Source: Brachyspira pilosicoli
Lineage (GTDB): Bacteria; Spirochaetota; Brachyspiria; Brachyspirales; Brachyspiraceae
Length of the DNA: 64,000 nucleotides
Direction: 5' to 3'
Assembly (NCBI RefSeq): GCF_036997485.1
Contig: NZ_JAWLPU010000002.1
Location: 372,001 to 436,000 of the forward strand
Positions 43,972-53,025 of the stretch are shown here, piece by piece. The notes beneath the pieces were generated by a model. It was not told where the DNA came from and did not search any database. It saw only the letters and a list, made by a program, of their open reading frames with translations. The position numbers and the translations under genes are program-made. Numbering within the stretch: the first letter of the stretch is position 1; every line of letters starts with the position of its first letter.

Positions 43972-46266
43972 TTAAATATTATCCATATTAAAATTAAGCC
44001 AATAACCAAGTTCTACAAATAATTTTTTCTCTTCTTCGTCAAAACTTATGAGAATCCCTTTATATTTTAGAAGTATCTTATAAAAAATATTTTCATAAGT
44101 ATTCCTATCTATAGGCATATCATTATTAGATAAAAACTTAATATCTCTTAATAAATCAAATATGATTTTTCCATTTCCTGTTTCATAAAGTTCATTTAAT
44201 GCATTTTTGATATTCTCGCCAACAACTTCTGATATACCGCTATTAGAAATAAATATACCAGCATTTCTTGCATCTTTTAATTCTTTAGACACCCCATCAT
44301 AAGCTTCTCTTCCTTTTGACACTATAGTCTCTCTTAATATAGGAGAATACATAGCTCCCATTAATCTTCTATAGTCATAATCTGGTGTAACATCGTTTGT
44401 ATTAAAATATTTAAATAGTTTCTCATATTCAGGATATATTTTATGCATTATATCATCTAATTTAGAAATATCTTCTTTAAATAAAGAGTCTGCAAACCTA
44501 TTTCTAATATCAGAGCTTAAATCTTTTAGACGCATAGTATATACTAAATTATCATTACAATTTTTATCTTCAGAAAGTATTATATCATTTTTTAACTCAT
44601 AATTTTCTTTTATTGTATCAACTTTAAAATATAAATCTGCTGTTATATTATCAGTCATTACTCCTTCAATATGATTGTTATCTATTAGAACAGCTTTAAT
44701 ATTATGCTTAAAAATATTTATATCTTTTTCTTTATAATCACTGGCAATTAAATTAAATATAAACTGATTGATAATATAAAGTTTAGTAAATAAATCTATC
44801 TTAGCATTTTTCTCATAGAAGTATCTTGCAGTATGATGTTCTTTTTTATTACTAATTGAAGTTTCTAATGCTTTTAAAAATTCCTGATAAGCCTCTTCTA
44901 CAAAAGGAGCATTTTTATCTTTAACAAGCATTCTTGCATAATGAAATGACCTCTCAGCATATTGCATGTTTTTAATAGGCTCTATCCTAGAAACATCTTC
45001 AAAAAACCACCCGCAAGAAGTATAAGCAAATAATGAATATTTATAAGACTCCATTAAAAATATAAACTCTTTAAAAGATATATGTTTGGAGCATATTTCA
45101 TATAAGTCTTTAGCATCAGAATCATTATATATAGCCCTAACATACTCTTCTCTAAGAGAGTTTCTAGATTCATTTGTAAAGTTTAAAAATAACGAAAACA
45201 ATTTATCTTGCATATTTCTAAGTATATCAAAAGCATCTCTAAGCCCCTTTCTCCAAGATAAGTCAATAACACCATCACCGCCGCATCCGCAATTACTTCT
45301 CCACCTCTCAACACCATGCGAGCAGCTCCAAGAAGTACCTCTTTTACCTTCCCCTTCATGCAATATCACCTCTTCAATAGGAGGACATATACTTAAATAA
45401 TGTTCATAATTTGTAGGAGTAATATTATCATAGTGAATATTATCCTGAAAATACCTTGCCAAACACATATCCCCAAAAGGCTCATGATGCCCATAGCTCT
45501 CACCGTCTGTAGCAATATTAACAAGCTTCCTATCCCCATAAGCATTTCTTATTCTCTCGGCTAATTTCTCAGCAGAACAAAGTAAATGCTCAAAAGCTAT
45601 AGCATTAGATATATAAGGGTCATAAAAAAATACAGCAATCCTCTTACCATTATGCCCATAAAGCCAATAAGGTTTTGATGTGTCTATCCTCGCTCCAGAT
45701 ACATCAGTCTGAGTAATACCCTTAACATAATGTGCCTGATATGGAGAGAGTATTGTAAACTTAACCCCACAATCACATAAAGCATCAACAACATCTAAAT
45801 TTATAGCAGTCTCAGAAAGCCATATACCCTTTGATTTCCTTTTGAAATATTTTTCAAAGTTATAAAGTCCCCATTTAATCTGCACCATCATATCTTCTTT
45901 TTTGGCAAGCGGTAAAATTATATGATTATAAACTTGGGCAATAGCATTACCATATCCTAATCTTTCTATACTAAGTTTATCTGCTTCTAATATTCTCTGT
46001 AGTAAATCAGGCTTCTTATCAGCAATATAATCCAATAATGTAGGTCCAAAATTAAAACTTATATACTGATAATTATTAGACATATCTGTAATTCTTCCAT
46101 AACCGTCTAATATTCTTGAATAGGCATTTGGACTATAACATTCATTGGTTATTCTTTCATTCCAATCGTGAGCGGGTGATGCACTTATCTCTTTTTCTAT
46201 CTCTCCTAAAAATGGATTTTCTCTTGGAGGCTGATAAAAATGTCCATGCAATATTAAATATTTCAT
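43972..46266 (-). CDS. Glycoside hydrolase family 57 protein with DUF3536
   Basis: 764 residues. The first half shows GH57 motifs: HGHFYQPPRENP at the N terminus, GIWLSETAINLDVVDAL (holding the expected nucleophile glutamate), and IATDGESYGHHEPFGD (acid/base region). The second half (about 390-760) matches the DUF3536 domain often fused behind GH57. GH57 enzymes act on alpha-glucans such as glycogen; which activity this has is unknown. No signal peptide, so a cytosolic enzyme. It stands alone on the reverse strand. Confidence 0.87.
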   Translation of the reverse strand: MKYLILHGHFYQPPRENPFLGEIEKEISASPAHDWNERITNECYSPNAYSRILDGYGRITDMSNNYQYISFNFGPTLLDYIADKKPDLLQRILEADKLSIERLGYGNAIAQVYNHIILPLAKKEDMMVQIKWGLYNFEKYFKRKSKGIWLSETAINLDVVDALCDCGVKFTILSPYQAHYVKGITQTDVSGARIDTSKPYWLYGHNGKRIAVFFYDPYISNAIAFEHLLCSAEKLAERIRNAYGDRKLVNIATDGESYGHHEPFGDMCLARYFQDNIHYDNITPTNYEHYLSICPPIEEVILHEGEGKRGTSWSCSHGVERWRSNCGCGGDGVIDLSWRKGLRDAFDILRNMQDKLFSLFLNFTNESRNSLREEYVRAIYNDSDAKDLYEICSKHISFKEFIFLMESYKYSLFAYTSCGWFFEDVSRIEPIKNMQYAERSFHYARMLVKDKNAPFVEEAYQEFLKALETSISNKKEHHTARYFYEKNAKIDLFTKLYIINQFIFNLIASDYKEKDINIFKHNIKAVLIDNNHIEGVMTDNITADLYFKVDTIKENYELKNDIILSEDKNCNDNLVYTMRLKDLSSDIRNRFADSLFKEDISKLDDIMHKIYPEYEKLFKYFNTNDVTPDYDYRRLMGAMYSPILRETIVSKGREAYDGVSKELKDARNAGIFISNSGISEVVGENIKNALNELYETGNGKIIFDLLRDIKFLSNNDMPIDRNTYENIFYKILLKYKGILISFDEEEKKLFVELGYWLNFNMDNI

Positions 46267-46424
46267 AATAAGAATCCTAATATAAAAAGATTATTTCAAG
46301 TATAATCAAACTTACATATATTTGCAAGCAAATAATTTTTATTTTAATTATCGAAATAAAGGTTTGTTTTTTAAATATAAAAAAGTTTCATATTATAGTA
46401 TTATGTTATTATTTGTATAATAAA

Positions 46425-46464
46425 AAACTAGCCATTTAGTTTTAAGAAAATGACTAGTTTTTTT
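46425..46464. terminator. Bidirectional hairpin terminator after the aldolase gene
   Basis: AACTAG-CATTT and AAATG-CTAGTT arms (about 46427-46437 and 46448-46458) with T-runs on both strands. It lies 33 bases after the aldolase stop and ends the sugar operon on the reverse strand. Confidence 0.75.
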
Positions 46465-46497
46465 ATATAATAATCTCTAAATTTCAGATTAAATATA

Positions 46498-47415
46498 TTA
46501 CTTTATGCTATTTACAGCCTCGTCTATCATTTTTGCACATTTTTCTATTTTTGGTTTATCATTGTCTATTATATTGCTTAATGGTTTCCTTACACCGCCT
46601 AATTCTAAGCCTTCTCTTAGTTTAATAATAGCTTTCATTACTGCATATAAATTACCATGGCATTCACACATAGCATATATGATTCTGTCTATTTTATACT
46701 GTATATTTCTTGCTTTATCAAACTCGCATTTATTAACAGCATCATTAGCAGCTAAGAACAATTCAGGCATTACCGCATAAGTACCGCCTATTCCAGCATC
46801 AGCCCCTATTAATCTTCCAGCTACAAATTGTTCATCTGGTCCGTTAAATATAATACTATTATCCCCACCAACATCTTTAAACATTTGTATGTCTTGTACA
46901 GGCATAGATGAGTTTTTAACTCCTATAACTCTTGGATTTTCTCTCATCTTTTTATAAAGATTAACGTTTAAGGCCACGCCTGCAAGCTGAGGTATATTAT
47001 AAATAATAAAATCTGTATTTGGAGCAGCAGCACTTATATCATTCCAATATTCTGCTATAGAATAGTCAGGAAGGTGGAAATATATTGGTGGTATAGAAGC
47101 TATGGCATCTACACCCAATTTTTCAGCATGAGTGGCTAATTCTGCACTGTCTGCAGTATTGTTGCAGCCTACATGTGCTATTATAGTAATTTTACCTTTT
47201 GCCACTTCCATAACATTCTCTAATACCACTTTTCTTTCTTCCTTACTCTGATAAATACATTCTCCAGAAGAACCTCCTACATATAATCCGTTTACACCTT
47301 TATCTATTAAATGTTGTGTAAACTTCTTAACTCTTTCAGGGCTTATAGCACCTTTCTCATCATAACAAGCATAAAAAGCAGGAATAATTCCTTTATATTT
47401 ATCTAATGTTCCCAT
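46498..47415 (-). CDS. NanA/DapA-family aldolase
   Basis: 305 residues of the DHDPS/N-acetylneuraminate lyase family. The Schiff-base lysine lies in GVKNSS, the tyrosine in IIYNIPQLAG, and the carboxylate-binding loop is GGSSGECIY. The family cleaves or joins pyruvate with an aldehyde: sialic acid, 2-keto-3-deoxy sugar acids or dihydrodipicolinate. Because it ends an operon for sugar uptake, a sugar-acid or sialic-acid lyase is more likely than lysine synthesis. It lies 3 bases downstream of the oxidoreductase gene. Confidence 0.85.
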   Translation of the reverse strand: MGTLDKYKGIIPAFYACYDEKGAISPERVKKFTQHLIDKGVNGLYVGGSSGECIYQSKEERKVVLENVMEVAKGKITIIAHVGCNNTADSAELATHAEKLGVDAIASIPPIYFHLPDYSIAEYWNDISAAAPNTDFIIYNIPQLAGVALNVNLYKKMRENPRVIGVKNSSMPVQDIQMFKDVGGDNSIIFNGPDEQFVAGRLIGADAGIGGTYAVMPELFLAANDAVNKCEFDKARNIQYKIDRIIYAMCECHGNLYAVMKAIIKLREGLELGGVRKPLSNIIDNDKPKIEKCAKMIDEAVNSIK

Positions 47416-47418
47416 ATT

Positions 47419-48531
47419 TTACTCTCCTATAATTTCTTTTAATTTTACTTTTTTATCCTCAAATCTTGATTTTGTCAAGGCATCAGCAGTTGCTATTGCT
47501 GCCCTTGCTGCTGCACCATTAAGAAGAGGTTTAAACTCTTCATCTGGCTCTTTACCATGCATTATTTCATTAAAATAATGCATCTCTTTTTTCATAATAC
47601 TATGAAGCCACATAGGCGGTTTTTTACCAGGCTTACCATACATGATAGCACCATCCATTTCAGTACCATGATAAATTTTAGTTCTATCATCATCTTCTTC
47701 CTGAGTTTCATGTATAAGAAAATGCGTATCTTTTCCATCTAATTTTAAAGTCCCGCCGCAATCACACATATCTAATTTAATAGCACCTTTAGTTCCTTGA
47801 ATTAGCACATAATGCTCAGGCCAATGAAAAGCAGATCCCCATTCACAAACAGCATATCTATTATTAGGAAATTCTAAATTGACAAAAAGCATATCGTCTT
47901 CATCTCCAAATCCCTCTCCATTATGCATTACATTTCCTCCTGTCATTGTAACAGTAGTAGGCATTCCGCCCATTAAAAATTGTATGCAATCTAATTCATG
48001 AATATGATGATATAAATGTCCCCCTGATTTACTTCTAATTTTTTTCCAAGATATAGTAGGCTGCTGTTCTTCCCAACCATTTCTTGCAGAATGACAATAC
48101 AATACTTCCCCTATTACACCATCATTAATAAGTTTTTTGGCATGACGAACTCCATTAAAAAAATTCATAACATGCCCAGCCATAAATATTACACCATTCT
48201 CCTGACAAGTATTTACCATCTCATCACAATCTTTATAATTTAATGCTATTGGCTTTTCGCAAAAAACATTAACTTTATTTTTTGCCGCTTTTATTACAGG
48301 TTCTTTATGTAAATAATTTGGAGTTGCAACTATAACAGCATTTACATCTTCTCTTTTAAAAAGAGTATCTAAATCTGTTTCAATATCACATTCTAATTCT
48401 TTAGATATAGTTTCGGCATTTTCTGGATCAAGTATAGCTGATATTTTAGCTCCTTCTTCCTCTTTCATTATTCTTCCAAGTTCAGCTCCAAAATAACCAG
48501 TGCCTACAATAGCATAACCTATTGTTTTCAT
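47419..48531 (-). CDS. Gfo/Idh/MocA-family oxidoreductase
   Basis: 370 residues. The NAD(P)-binding Rossmann region starts GYAIVGTGYFGAELGRI; the family's CEKPIALN segment and the catalytic-type HIHELDCIQFL (with His and Asp) follow. Enzymes of this family oxidise or dehydrate sugars such as inositol, glucose-fructose or sialic-acid derivatives. It is the central enzyme of the sugar operon, immediately upstream of the aldolase. Substrate unknown. Confidence 0.86.
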   Translation of the reverse strand: MKTIGYAIVGTGYFGAELGRIMKEEEGAKISAILDPENAETISKELECDIETDLDTLFKREDVNAVIVATPNYLHKEPVIKAAKNKVNVFCEKPIALNYKDCDEMVNTCQENGVIFMAGHVMNFFNGVRHAKKLINDGVIGEVLYCHSARNGWEEQQPTISWKKIRSKSGGHLYHHIHELDCIQFLMGGMPTTVTMTGGNVMHNGEGFGDEDDMLFVNLEFPNNRYAVCEWGSAFHWPEHYVLIQGTKGAIKLDMCDCGGTLKLDGKDTHFLIHETQEEDDDRTKIYHGTEMDGAIMYGKPGKKPPMWLHSIMKKEMHYFNEIMHGKEPDEEFKPLLNGAAARAAIATADALTKSRFEDKKVKLKEIIGE

Positions 48532-48571
48532 TTTTTATCCTCCTAAATATAATTTTTTATTTTATAATTTT

Positions 48572-49408
48572 TTATTTTACTGCTCCGTCTGCCATTCCCC
48601 TTGCTATTTTCTTTTGTATAATCATAAAGAAAATAACCGAAGGTATAACAACTAAAGCAGATGCTGCCATCATATCTCCCCAATTCAATATTTCTGCCCC
48701 CTGAAGCGATCTAAACTTTACAGATACTGTCATCATATCTGTGCTATTTATTAATATTAATGCATATAAAAATTCATTCCATGCATTTATAAAAGTATAA
48801 ATAGCCGTAGCCACTATACCCGGTGCCACTAAAGGCAATACAATTTTTACAAATGTTTGCAATTTATTAGCTCCATCAACTCTCGCCGCCTCCTCAATAC
48901 CAATAGGTACAGTCTTGAAAAAACCAACTAACATCCATACCGCATAAGGTACACTAAATGATAAATACACTATTATAAGACCGACTCTAGTATTAGTTAA
49001 TCCAAATTTAGCCATTACAAGAGAATAAGGAATTGCAAGAAGTATAGGAGGAAATAAATATGTTGTAACTAATATTTTAGACATTATACTTCCTAATTTA
49101 GGAAAAAATCTCACTATTCCGTATGCTGCCATACTTGATATAATTATTGCTATTATAGTTGTTAATAATGCAATAATAATACTGTTTCCTATGTTTCTTG
49201 CAAAATCCAAATCTTTAATTACATGAATAAAATTATTCAATGTAAAATTTTTTGGAATAAAGTTAGTAGGATATGAAGTAAGTTCTGTATTAGTTTTTAC
49301 AGAAGATATTAATATCCATAGTAAAGGGAATACAGATATTATAGATAATATTATAAGATATATATGGCATAAAAGGTTTCCTATAATCTCTTTTGATTTA
49401 AACATCAT
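48572..49408 (-). CDS. ABC sugar-transporter permease (MalG-type)
   Basis: 278 residues with six membrane helices. The cytoplasmic loop EAARVDGANKLQTFVKIVLPLVAPG is the EAA motif that docks the ATPase. It partners the preceding permease, whose stop it overlaps by four bases. It belongs to the CUT1 carbohydrate-uptake family. Confidence 0.9.
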   Translation of the reverse strand: MMFKSKEIIGNLLCHIYLIILSIISVFPLLWILISSVKTNTELTSYPTNFIPKNFTLNNFIHVIKDLDFARNIGNSIIIALLTTIIAIIISSMAAYGIVRFFPKLGSIMSKILVTTYLFPPILLAIPYSLVMAKFGLTNTRVGLIIVYLSFSVPYAVWMLVGFFKTVPIGIEEAARVDGANKLQTFVKIVLPLVAPGIVATAIYTFINAWNEFLYALILINSTDMMTVSVKFRSLQGAEILNWGDMMAASALVVIPSVIFFMIIQKKIARGMADGAVK

Positions 49409-50295
49409 TTATTCTCCTTTTCCCATTTAGCAATTACCATGAAATATATAAAGCATATAATAAGCAAGAACAATAAAAGCAAAATAGTAACAGCAGATGA
49501 TTTTCCTAATAACTTTGTACCCCACCCCATTTTATAAGCATAAATTGGAATTGTGCTGGTTTTATTAGCAGGTCCTCCTCCTGTAAGAAGATATATAATA
49601 TCAAAATTATTAAATATCCATATAGTACGAAGAACCACCAATAACCCAACTACTATTTTTATATGCGGAAAAGTAATATACCAAAACTGCTGATACTTTT
49701 TTGCTCCATCTATTTGAGCAGCTTCATATTGATCTTGAGGTATAGTTTGCAATGCAGATAATATATTTACCATAATCATAGCTGAGCCAAACCAAACATT
49801 TATAAAAATTAAAGTTGGAAATACCATATTACTATCGCTTAAGAATTGAGGTAATTCATTAGTCAATCCAATCTGAACCATTAAATTAGGTAAAAATCCT
49901 GATACCCCATTTAATATCCACTTCCATGAAAGAGCTATAACGATTGAAGGGAAAGCCCATGGTATAATCATTAATGTTCTATATACATTTTGCAAATGTT
50001 TTACTCTATTTAAACATAATGCTGCTGTAAATCCTATCATTATCTGACCTAATAAAGAAAAAATTGTCCACAAAATAGATGTTAAAAAAGCTTTGAAAAA
50101 TAAAGGGTCCATTAAAACATCTATATAATTTTTCATTCCTATAAAGTCATATACAGGCCTTATTAAATGTTTTGTTGTAAAGCTGTAATAAAGGCTTGAA
50201 AAGATAGGATATATTAACAAAGCTATTACAATGATCATAGCAGGGAGAACAAATATCCATCTTGCATAATCAATAGTATTCAGCCATTTTTTCAT
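49405..50295 (-). CDS. ABC sugar-transporter permease (MalF/UgpA-type)
   Basis: 296 residues with six membrane helices. The EAA loop is YEAAQIDGAKKYQQFWYITFPHI. It pairs with the downstream MalG-type permease and follows the binding-protein gene by 23 bases. No ATPase gene is in the operon, so a shared sugar ATPase from elsewhere is required (as with MsmX-type ATPases in other bacteria). Confidence 0.9.
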   Translation of the reverse strand: MKKWLNTIDYARWIFVLPAMIIVIALLIYPIFSSLYYSFTTKHLIRPVYDFIGMKNYIDVLMDPLFFKAFLTSILWTIFSLLGQIMIGFTAALCLNRVKHLQNVYRTLMIIPWAFPSIVIALSWKWILNGVSGFLPNLMVQIGLTNELPQFLSDSNMVFPTLIFINVWFGSAMIMVNILSALQTIPQDQYEAAQIDGAKKYQQFWYITFPHIKIVVGLLVVLRTIWIFNNFDIIYLLTGGGPANKTSTIPIYAYKMGWGTKLLGKSSAVTILLLLFLLIICFIYFMVIAKWEKENK

Positions 50296-50318
50296 AAATA
50301 CACCCTCATACTAACAAT

Positions 50319-51653
50319 TTATTGTACACTGCTGAATAAGTCATTTAATCTGTTTTCAGCATCTTTAGCAGCTTGATTTATATCTTTTCCATTAACAAGA
50401 ATTTCTTGGAACATATCTTCAATAACGCTTTGAGAAGTTAATAAACTTCCTTGAACATTAGGTCCATTTTCAAATCCTATAGATGTTCCCATATCCATTG
50501 TTTTTCTTATAATTTGCTCAGCATTAGAGAACTTTTTAACTATTTCATTTTCCTGATATTTTGGATTATCTGATATACCAGCTATAGAAGGAAGCATACC
50601 TACAGGAGTTGCTTGTAAAAATTCTATATATGTATCAGGTTCATATAATTTTTTTATAAATGCCTTACATATTTCAGGGTGTTTAGAATTTGCCCAAATA
50701 ACCATTGGTATATGAGCAGTTTCAGCACCATAATCAGGATCATCAGCATTTATTTTTGGAAGAGGTGCACAGTCTATTTGGTCAATCAAATGAGGAGAAT
50801 TGATTTCTACTCCGCTTATTTGGAAGCCTGAGTTAAAATCAAAAGCTGTTTTTCCCTGATAATATAAATTTGCTTGATCTAATGTTATATAGTTAACAGA
50901 ATCTTTAGGAGAACAATTTTTATATATGTCAACCCAAAACTTTATTCCGTCAATTGCAGCTTTACTTGTTAAATTTGCTTTCAAATCATCAGTTAATAGA
51001 CTATCTCCCGCACTTTTTACATAATAATTTAAAAATCTTGTTGCCATAAAATCACCTGAACCGCAAGGGAAAGAACAGCCATATACTCCATCTTTTGTTA
51101 AAGCTTTAGCAGCCTTAGCAAATTCATCCCAAGTTTTTGGAACTTCTAATCCGGCATTCTTTAATAAATCTTTTCTATACCACATTACCTGAGCATGAGA
51201 ATATAATGGTATTGAATAGCATTGTCCGTCCTTTTCTCCTTCCAATAAAGATAATTCAGAAAATTTATCTCTGCCTATATCATCAATTAAATCATCAATA
51301 GGTATTATTGCACCTGCATCCATCATTTCCACTACCTGCATTGGTAACGCCGTACTCATATCAGGAACATTACCTGAAGCTAATCCAGTTGTCCATTTCG
51401 TATAAAAATCTGCCCAAGAGAATGTTTCTATCTTGATTTTTACTTTTGGATTATCTTTCATAAATTGCTCTGCAACTTTTTGTATAACATCTAATCTTTG
51501 ACCTTGAGTAAATGAGTGCCAAAAGGTTATTTCACCCTCAAGTTCTCCATTAGAAGATACAGAAGAAGATGTTTTCTTACCGCATCCTATTAAACTAATT
51601 GTTAATAATGATAATGCAATAAATAAAATATACAATTTGTTTTTTATACTCAT
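50319..51653 (-). CDS. Sugar ABC-transporter binding lipoprotein
   Basis: 444 residues. Lipoprotein signal peptide with SLIGC lipobox (cysteine near residue 24), then an extracellular solute-binding family 1 fold (EITFWHSFTQGQRLDVIQKV, later AHIPMVIWANSKHPEICKAF). It captures a carbohydrate outside the membrane for the two permeases. It follows the AraC gene by 165 bases, which hold the likely operator and promoter. Confidence 0.9.
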   Translation of the reverse strand: MSIKNKLYILFIALSLLTISLIGCGKKTSSSVSSNGELEGEITFWHSFTQGQRLDVIQKVAEQFMKDNPKVKIKIETFSWADFYTKWTTGLASGNVPDMSTALPMQVVEMMDAGAIIPIDDLIDDIGRDKFSELSLLEGEKDGQCYSIPLYSHAQVMWYRKDLLKNAGLEVPKTWDEFAKAAKALTKDGVYGCSFPCGSGDFMATRFLNYYVKSAGDSLLTDDLKANLTSKAAIDGIKFWVDIYKNCSPKDSVNYITLDQANLYYQGKTAFDFNSGFQISGVEINSPHLIDQIDCAPLPKINADDPDYGAETAHIPMVIWANSKHPEICKAFIKKLYEPDTYIEFLQATPVGMLPSIAGISDNPKYQENEIVKKFSNAEQIIRKTMDMGTSIGFENGPNVQGSLLTSQSVIEDMFQEILVNGKDINQAAKDAENRLNDLFSSVQ

Positions 51654-51820
51654 AACATTCTCCTTAATTAATTTTGATTTTTTAGATTTAAGATATTATC
51701 TTATACTTATAAGTCTATAATTTTTTTTACTGACTTCTACTAACTTAACGCTCAAAAATAGCACTACAATCTTTTTTGTTTATTAAATATGAAATTATAA
51801 AAATAAAATTGAAATTGTTT

Positions 51821-52699
51821 TTATCCGTCTCTATTAACTTTGCGATATTTATTCGGAGTAACACCGAAAGCAGATTTAAATTCTCTTATGAAATAATTAG
51901 GGTCTTTATATCCTACATCGTATGCTATATCACTAATACTTTTATTTCCAATCAACAAAAATCTGGCAGCAGTTGTTAGCCTGATTTCTCTTAAATATTC
52001 CATAGGAGGCTTGCCCATACTCTTCTTAAATAAACTGCTGAATCTCTGTTTGCTTAAGCCAACCATACTTGCCATCTTTTCTGGAGTATAATTGTCTGTA
52101 GGATTTGAAATAATATGATATGATACAAATCTTATTCTTGGATCTATATTTTGTTTATTTAAACTTACTTCCATTTCTTTAATTATATCCATATTATCCA
52201 TATTTGCTTTTGCATTTTCTAAACTTAATGGATATTCTAATTTATTATTTTCAGCTCTAATAGATAAAGAACCTATTAAAAGATTTAAATTTCCTTCTAT
52301 AAAACATTTTTTTGCAGCTATTTTTTCATGCAGCCATTTATACATCTCCCTAAAATAAATATCTTCTCCATGATTATCCAAAATCCTAGGAATACCATAA
52401 ACTTTTCCTAAAACATCATAAATTTCAGATGAAACTAAAGTAGTAAACCTTACACTGAAAAATTCAAAAGTATCAGAAACAGATTTACATGACATGTTGC
52501 ACCCTTTAGGTATATATACTATTTGATTTTCTTTTACTTTAACTATCTCATCATTAATATAAAATAAAGCTTCGCCTTTTACTATATATCTTAAAATATT
52601 ATATGGTATCATTGATTGAGGAAACTCCCAATTTTTACCCATAGAATATAATTCTATATATAAAAATGAAAATTTTATGTTATCTATTAATGACATCAT
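51821..52699 (-). CDS. AraC-family transcription regulator
   Basis: 292 residues. An N-terminal cupin-type sensing region (about 20-130) is followed by the two helix-turn-helix motifs of AraC: YTPEKMASMVGLSKQRFSSLF and KSISDIAYDVGYKDPNYFIREF, with FGVTPNKYRK at the end. It probably controls the downstream sugar operon when its ligand is present. The GGAGC site precedes the ATG. Confidence 0.9.
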   Translation of the reverse strand: MMSLIDNIKFSFLYIELYSMGKNWEFPQSMIPYNILRYIVKGEALFYINDEIVKVKENQIVYIPKGCNMSCKSVSDTFEFFSVRFTTLVSSEIYDVLGKVYGIPRILDNHGEDIYFREMYKWLHEKIAAKKCFIEGNLNLLIGSLSIRAENNKLEYPLSLENAKANMDNMDIIKEMEVSLNKQNIDPRIRFVSYHIISNPTDNYTPEKMASMVGLSKQRFSSLFKKSMGKPPMEYLREIRLTTAARFLLIGNKSISDIAYDVGYKDPNYFIREFKSAFGVTPNKYRKVNRDG

Positions 52700-53025
52700 A
52701 ATATTGCTCCATTTATTGGTCTCTCTCTATATATATTAAGTATTATATGCATAATTCATCATTGTACAAATAAATTTTTAATAATTTTTAATAAATCATT
52801 TGGCAAAATGTTTTTTTAATGTATAACTATGAAATTTAAGAAAAAATAACAAGAATATATTAAATATACACGAAAATAAAAGAAATACTCATAGACTAAA
52901 ATATTATAATTATTTTAAAATTATTCATGCAAATAGATATGCTTATATGATATTTAAATAATTAAAGATATATAAAAAAGCCCAATACAATAGTATTGAG
53001 CTTTATTTTTATAATATAAATATTT
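52700..53025. other. A+T-rich spacer with gltD-like terminator
   Basis: Upstream region of the araC gene. No gene seen; the recognised content is the terminator at its right end. Confidence 0.6.
52975..53010 (-). terminator. Terminator after the GltD-like gene
   Basis: On the reverse strand, GCTCAATAC (53001-52993 region) and GTATTGGGC (52988-52980) form a stem with a four-base loop, followed by TTTTTTATA. Confidence 0.75.

Noticed and set aside
51776-51979. Short forward frame over the araC 3' end
   Set aside because: Antisense to the araC helix-turn-helix region, with no independent support.
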